Shown here: one piece after another, positions 39,057 through 43,656 of the stretch
Layout of the letters: the number at the start of each line of letters is the position of its first letter
How positions within the stretch are numbered: the stretch's first letter is position 1
Source of the DNA: Pigoraptor chileana
Taxonomy: Eukaryota > Opisthokonta > Filasterea
Length of the DNA stretch: 43,656 nt
Assembly (NCBI GenBank): GCA_943704495.1
Contig: CALSCR010004416.1
Span: forward strand, 1-43,656
Direction of reading: 5' to 3'
Notes under the pieces: model-generated
What the model saw: only the letters and a program-made list of their open reading frames with translations
The model's database searches: none
Told to the model about the DNA's origin: nothing
Program-made: the position numbers and the translations under genes

Positions 39057-39095
39057 ATTGTTCAATTTTTCTATCGAGAGGAAAAATTGAACAAT
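39057..39095. promoter_or_regulatory. Perfect 15-bp hairpin upstream of histone H3
   Basis: Arms 39057-39071 (ATTGTTCAATTTTTC) and 39081-39095 are exact inverted copies with a 9-nt loop. The hairpin ends 52 bp before the H3 start codon, so it is either in the promoter or in the mRNA leader. It differs from the metazoan 3' histone stem-loop. Confidence 0.75.
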
Positions 39096-39147
39096 GAAAT
39101 TTGTGCAAAGCTTTGTAATATTTTGCTTGCATGCCGCTTTCACAACC

Positions 39148-39552
39148 ATGGCTCGCACCAAGCAAACCGCCCGTAAGTCCACTGGCGGCAAAGTTGCCCG
39201 CAAGCAGCTCGCAACCAAGAGCGCCATACGAAGCGTGCCGGGCGGCGTCAAGAAACCCCGTCGCTTTCGCCCAGGAACGGTTGCCCTGCGCGAAATCCGC
39301 AAGTACCAAAAGTCGACCGAACTGCTTATTCGCAAGATGCCCTTCCAGCGCCTAGTCCGCGAAATCGCCCAGGATTGCAAGATGGAACTCCGTTTCCAAA
39401 GCGCGGCCATTGCCGCTCTCCAGGAAGCGTCCGAGAGTTACCTCATCGGGCTCTTCGAAGACACAAACCTCTGCGCGATCCATGCCAAGCGCGTCACCAT
39501 CATGCCAAAGGACATGCAGCTGGCCCGCCGCATTCGCGGAGAGCGCGCATAA
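39148..39552 (+). CDS. Histone H3 variant
   Basis: 134 aa from [15 protein letters not shown]; an upstream in-frame ATG at 39094 is not histone-like. The C-terminal half is canonical ([48 protein letters not shown]). Against canonical H3, K4, K9, K14, K18, K23 and K36 are kept, but the tail reads [14 protein letters not shown]. Arg26 is Ile, Lys27 is Arg, and two residues (Ala31, Thr32) are missing. The site methylated by Polycomb-type enzymes is therefore absent. It is intronless. An R24-related strip starts 12 bp after the stop. It may be a minor variant and not the bulk H3. Confidence 0.95.
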   Translation: MARTKQTARKSTGGKVARKQLATKSAIRSVPGGVKKPRRFRPGTVALREIRKYQKSTELLIRKMPFQRLVREIAQDCKMELRFQSAAIAALQEASESYLIGLFEDTNLCAIHAKRVTIMPKDMQLARRIRGERA

Positions 39553-39564
39553 AGCTTGTTTGCC

Positions 39565-39588
39565 GAGCGTTCCGCCGCTCACCACGGG
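39565..39588 (+). repeat. R24-related strip after histone H3
   Basis: GAGCGTTCCGCCGCTCACC then ACGGG, the same core as the 48-bp repeats, is placed 12 bp downstream of the H3 stop. With the copies after menB and the galaxin-like gene it makes three same-orientation copies just 3' of plus-strand genes. Confidence 0.85.
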
Positions 39589-40214
39589 TTTCGTGGCCAT
39601 CAAACCGAAACTGGCCCAAATGCTACATGCTCTAAACTGGCGACATGGTCAGTATTTTTTTTCATGCGACATGGCCAAATTGAAAGCCACAAGACATTTG
39701 GCAAGTCGCAAGCCACAATACAAAGTTGACAAACAGTTTGACCAAAGAAACAGCTTTCTGCTTGACAGTCTGGGCAGAAAATGGTCAATGGCAGAAAACG
39801 GTCGATGGCAGGTGGGCGGCGCCATTTATGAATTGCCGTGCTCTGAACAGCACTGCTATACATGTATGGCGTGCTTCTTCGCGTAAAGTGCTCTGATTAT
39901 GTATAGCCCGTGCTCTGATCTCCACTCAACGGGATCGCCCAAGACGCTTTTTTTCCACACCGACGCCGTCTGTGATGCTTTTTTCCACACCACGACGCCT
40001 CAGTTCCCAACGCACACCAATGCCAGCAGTCCGGCATACTGAACGTGCTGCAGACATGTTACCTTTTCCCGAGGCACCCTTTTCTGCGGCACCGTTTTCT
40101 GCCGACTGTTTTCAGCCATGGCACCGTTTGTGATAAGTTGACTGGAATTAGTGGTGTGTTGAAGTGCGAGAAGTACTGCTCGGAGCAACAGTCTGATTAA
40201 TACACACCGTCTGT
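39589..40214. other. Spacer, nothing recognised
   Basis: Short frames on both strands lack recognisable motifs. A weak internal duplication, GACGCTTTTTTTCCACACC and GATGCTTTTTTCCACACCAC, lies near 39945-39995. Confidence 0.4.
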
Positions 40215-40845
40215 GCGGCCTTCCGCCCAACAGGAACTCCGTTTAAAACTTTTTTTTGGGCAGAGGACGGGTTGATTCCGCCCAACAGGATCGCCCTGTG
40301 CCCTGTGAGACGTTTGCAGGCGAAGAACAGGTTGATTCTGCTTAAAAGGATTTGGAGACGTTTTTAAGGCGGAGAAAGGGTTGATTCCGCTCTTCAAGAT
40401 TATTTAAACCTTTTTTTTTGGGCGGACGGGTTGATTTCGCTCTACTTGATCGGGCTTTGAGACATTTTTAAGCGGAGAACGGGTTGATCCCACTCAACAG
40501 GATCGCCATTTGAAACGTTTTTGGGAGGGGGAACGGGTTGTTTCCGCTCAACATGATCGCCTTTCGAGACATTTGTGGGAGGGCGAACGGGTTGATTCCG
40601 CTCAACATGATCGCCTTTTGAGACATTTGTGGGCGATAAATGGGTTGATTCCGGTCAACAGGATCGCGCTTTGAGACTTTGGGGCGGAAAACGGTTTGAT
40701 TCCGCTGAACGGGCCTAGGATCGCCATGTGAGTCATTTTAAGGCGGAGAACGGGTTGATACCGCTCAACATGATTGCCCTTTGAGACGTTCAGGCAGAAA
40801 ACGGTTTGATATCGTACAACAGGAGCGTTGTTTGAAACTGTGTGC
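40215..40845. repeat. Minisatellite B, right block
   Basis: About eleven diverged copies of a unit of about 55 bp containing GGCGGAGAACGGGTTGATTC, CGCTCAACAGGATCGCC and TTTGAGACGTTTT. In reverse complement the GCGGAATCAACCCGTTCTCC strip matches the 2.6-2.8 kb block, so the two blocks are inverted relative to one another. Confidence 0.9.
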
Positions 40846-41600
40846 AGGATAATACCAATACGTTAGGATGTGTTGTTTGTTGGGCAAGGAGAGAATGATC
40901 AAGACAGAGAGTCTCATGGTCTCGAAGACTGTGTTTGGCAAGGAGACAATGATCAAGACAGAGAGTCTGTTGCGCTCGAAGACTGTATTGCGCAAGGAGC
41001 GAATGATCAAGACAGACAGTCTCATGGTCTCGAAGACTATGTTGGGGACAAGGACAGAATGATCAAGACGGTCTCGTGGTCTCGAAGACTGTGTTGCGCA
41101 GGGAGATAATGATCAAGACGGACAGCATGTTGTGTTCAAAGACTGTGTTGTGCAAGGAGAGAATGATCAAGACGGTCTCGTGCTCGAAGACTGTGCTGGG
41201 GGCAAGGACAGAATGGTCAAGCCAGACAGTCTCTTGTTCACAGAACGTTTCGCGCAAGGGGAGAATGATCAGGACAGGCAGTCTCACGGTATCGAAGACT
41301 GTGTTGGGTAAGGGCAGAATGATCGAAGATTGTGTTTGGGCAAGGACAGATTGATCAAGACGGTCTGTTGTGTTCGAAGACTGTATTGCGCAAGGATGTA
41401 ATGCGCAAGGCAAGAATGATCAAGACGGTCTCATGTTTTCTCAAAGACTGTGTTGCGCAAGGAGAGAATGGTCAAGACAGACGGAGCGAATGATCAAGAC
41501 AGACAGTCTCATGTTCTCGAAGACAGTGTTGGGCAAGGACAGAATGATCAAGACGGTCTCATGGTCTCGAAGACTGTGTTGGGGGCAAGGACACAATTAT
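40846..41600. repeat. Minisatellite A-prime (about 50-bp unit)
   Basis: About fifteen copies of a unit with AGAATGATCAAGACAGACAG, TCTCATGGTCTCGAAGACTG and TGTTGGGCAAGGA. The strip AATGATCAAGAC-ACAGTCTC parallels AATGAATCAAAACGACAGTC of the 54-bp family, so this is a diverged relative that passes into it at about 41600. Confidence 0.9.
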
Positions 41601-43656
41601 TTCGAAACGACAGTCTCGTCCTCAAAATCTTTTCGCGGAGAGGCAAATTGATTCAATACGACAGTCTCTCATCCTCCCAAAACTTTTCGCGAAAGGAGCA
41701 GAGGGATCAAATCGACAGTCTCCTGGCCCCCAAAACAGGGGCAAAATGTTTGAAACAGACAGTCTCTCAAACAGTTTGCGTGGAAAGGCAAAATTATTGA
41801 AAACTACAGTCTCGTCCTCAAAAACGTTTCCGTAGCTCGAGGGGGCAGACTGATTAAAAGCAACAGTCTCTCGCTCTCTCACAGTGGGGAAGAATGAATC
41901 AAAACGACAGTCTCGTGCCCTCTAAACTATTTTGTGCGGAGACGCAGACGGATTCAAAACGACAGACTCTCGCCCTCAAACAGCTGCGTGCGGACGGGCA
42001 GATTAATTCGAAACGACAGTCTCTTGCCCTCGAACAGTTTGGTGCGGAGGGGCAGACCTACTAAAAACGACAGACTCTTGCCCTCTAACAGTTTCGTACG
42101 GACGGGCAGAATGAGTCAAAATGACAGTCTCTCGCCCTCTAGCAGTTTCGTGCGGAGAGGCAGACTGATTCAAAACGACAGTTTCCTGCCCTAACGGTTT
42201 CGTGCGGACGGGCAGATTGAAATCGAAACGACAGTCTCTCGCCCTCTAACAGTTTCGTGCGGAGTGGCAGACAGATTAAAAACGACAGTCTCTTGACCTC
42301 AAAACTTTTCGCGGAGGGACAGACTCAATCCCAAACGGCAGTCTCTCGCTCTCTAACAGTTTCGTGCGGAGGGGGTCAGACCGACTCAAAACGACAGTCT
42401 CTCGCCTTCTAACAGTTTCGCGCGGACAGGCAGAATCTCAAAACGACAGTCTCTCGCCCTCCAACAGTTCGTGCAGAGGGGCAGAGTGAATCAAAACGAC
42501 CGTCTCTTGCCCTCTAACAGTTTCGTGAGGAGGGACATACTGTTTCAACACGACAGTCTCTCGCCATCTAACAGTTCGTGCAAGGGCAGCATGAATCAAA
42601 ACGACAGTCTCTCGGCCTCTACCAGTTTCTGCGAAAAGGCAGATTGAATCGAAACGACAGTCTCTCGACCTCCAACAGTTTCGTGCGGAGTGGCAGACCG
42701 ATTAAAAACGACACAGTGTCTTGACCTCAAAACTTTTCGCGGAGGGACAGACTGAGTCCCAAACGACCGTCTCTCGGCCTCTAACAGTTTCGTGCGGAGT
42801 GGCAGACCGATTAAAAACGACACAGTGTCTTGACCTCAAAACTTTTCGCGGAGGGACAGACTGAGTCCCAAACGACCGTCTCTCGGCCTCTAACAGTTTC
42901 GTGCGGAGGGGCAGATTGATTAGAAACGACAGTCTCTCGCCTTCTAACAGTTTCGTGCAGAGGGGCAGATTGTTTCAAAACGATAGTCTCTCGGACTCTA
43001 ACAGTTTCGCGCGGAGGGACAGATTGATTCGAAACGACAGACTCTTGCCATCTAACAGTTTCGTGCGGAGAGGCAGACTGATTCAAAACGACAGGCTCTT
43101 GCCCTCTAACAGTTTCGTGCGGACGGTCAGAATGACTCAAAATGACAGGCTCCTGCCCCCTAACAGTGTCGTGCTGAGGGGCAGACTGATTCAAAAAACG
43201 ACAGTCTCTCGCCATCAAAACGACAGTCTCTCGCCTTTCAACAGTTTCGTGCGGAGGGGCAGACTGATTCAAAACGACAGTCTCTCGCCTTTTAACAGAT
43301 TCGTGCGGAGGGGGCAGACTGATTAAAAGCAACAGTGTCTCGCTCTCTCACAGTTTTGTGCGGAGTGGCAGACTGATTCAACACAACAGTCTCTCGCCCT
43401 CTAACAGTTTCGTGCGGAGAGGCAGCATGAAACAAAACGACAGTCTCTCGCCCTCTAACAGTTTCGTACGGACGGGCAGACTAACTCAAAACGACAGTCT
43501 CTCGCCCTGTAATAGTTTCGTGCGGAAGGGCAGACTGACTCAAAACGACAGTCTCTCGCCCTCTAACATGTTCGTGCGGAGGGGCAGACTGATTCAAAAC
43601 GACAGTCTCTCGCCTTTTAACAGTGTCGTGCGGAAGGGCAGTCTGCTTCAAAACGA
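41601..43656. repeat. Minisatellite A, right block (54-bp unit, forward)
   Basis: About 38 copies of the 54-bp unit of the left block, all in forward orientation, running off the right edge. The first copies (to about 41880) are the most diverged. A higher-order duplication of about 120 bp is visible near 42675-42915. Open frames across it encode 18-aa repeats and look non-functional. Confidence 0.95.

Noticed and set aside
41601-43656. Frames up to 173 aa in the right minisatellite
   Set aside because: Same reason as for the left block; both strands are open over the same bases.
1-43656. The whole window as a giant-virus genome
   Set aside because: An intron-rich receptor kinase, long minisatellites and loose spacing do not fit; virus-type genes are limited to two patches.

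Overview
The window reads as nuclear DNA of a microbial eukaryote, probably a protist; I cannot name the species. The eukaryotic signs are a histone H3 gene, a receptor tyrosine kinase split by about 20 GT-AG introns, a mitochondrial-carrier gene, and large minisatellite blocks. Two virus-related patches sit on the left side: an MSV199-type gene at 0.2-1.9 kb, and a giant-virus capsid gene with an ankyrin gene at 10.1-12.5 kb.

Layout. 0-8.8 kb: a 23-bp tandem repeat, the MSV199 gene, and a long 54-bp minisatellite that changes orientation twice. 8.8-12.75 kb: copies of a GC-rich dispersed repeat of about 24 bp (here called R24) around the capsid and ankyrin genes. 12.8-28.4 kb: a very compact, intronless island. 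Its left part is DMT transporter, RimK-like ligase, tricarboxylate-type mitochondrial carrier, DMT transporter. Its right part is MenE, MenG, MenA, a MenC-MenH-hydrolase fusion, a MenF-MenD fusion, a VKOR-HTTM fusion and MenB. 28.6-29.5 kb: an RLIG1-like RNA ligase with a frame break. 29.9-35.7 kb, minus strand: an LRR-EGF-FN3 receptor tyrosine kinase. 36.6-39.6 kb: a decayed AAA+ ATPase, a galaxin-like secreted protein and a variant histone H3. 40.2-43.7 kb: three further minisatellite blocks related to those on the left.

The main result is the island. All eight classical enzymes from chorismate to methylated naphthoquinone are present (MenF, MenD, MenH, MenC, MenE, MenB, MenA, MenG). The quinone made would be menaquinone or phylloquinone. 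Between MenF-MenD and MenB lies one protein joining a vitamin K epoxide reductase domain to an HTTM domain, the fold family of vitamin K-dependent gamma-glutamyl carboxylase. Synthesis, recycling and probable use of vitamin K are therefore encoded side by side. A third alpha/beta-hydrolase-type domain at the end of MenC-MenH could be the missing DHNA-CoA thioesterase. The RimK-like ligase next door suggests, speculatively, that glutamates may be added to a substrate and then carboxylated.

The genes are packed with spacers of 25-108 bp and two convergent coding overlaps (41 and 151 bp). The segment from the carrier gene to MenB is bracketed by a 48-bp inverted repeat (14790-14837 and 28333-28380, 45 of 48 positions equal by eye). 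R24 copies, including a perfect inverted pair inside MenE, link the island to the rest of the contig and argue against bacterial contamination. All functional calls come from motif recognition by eye; no search was run.
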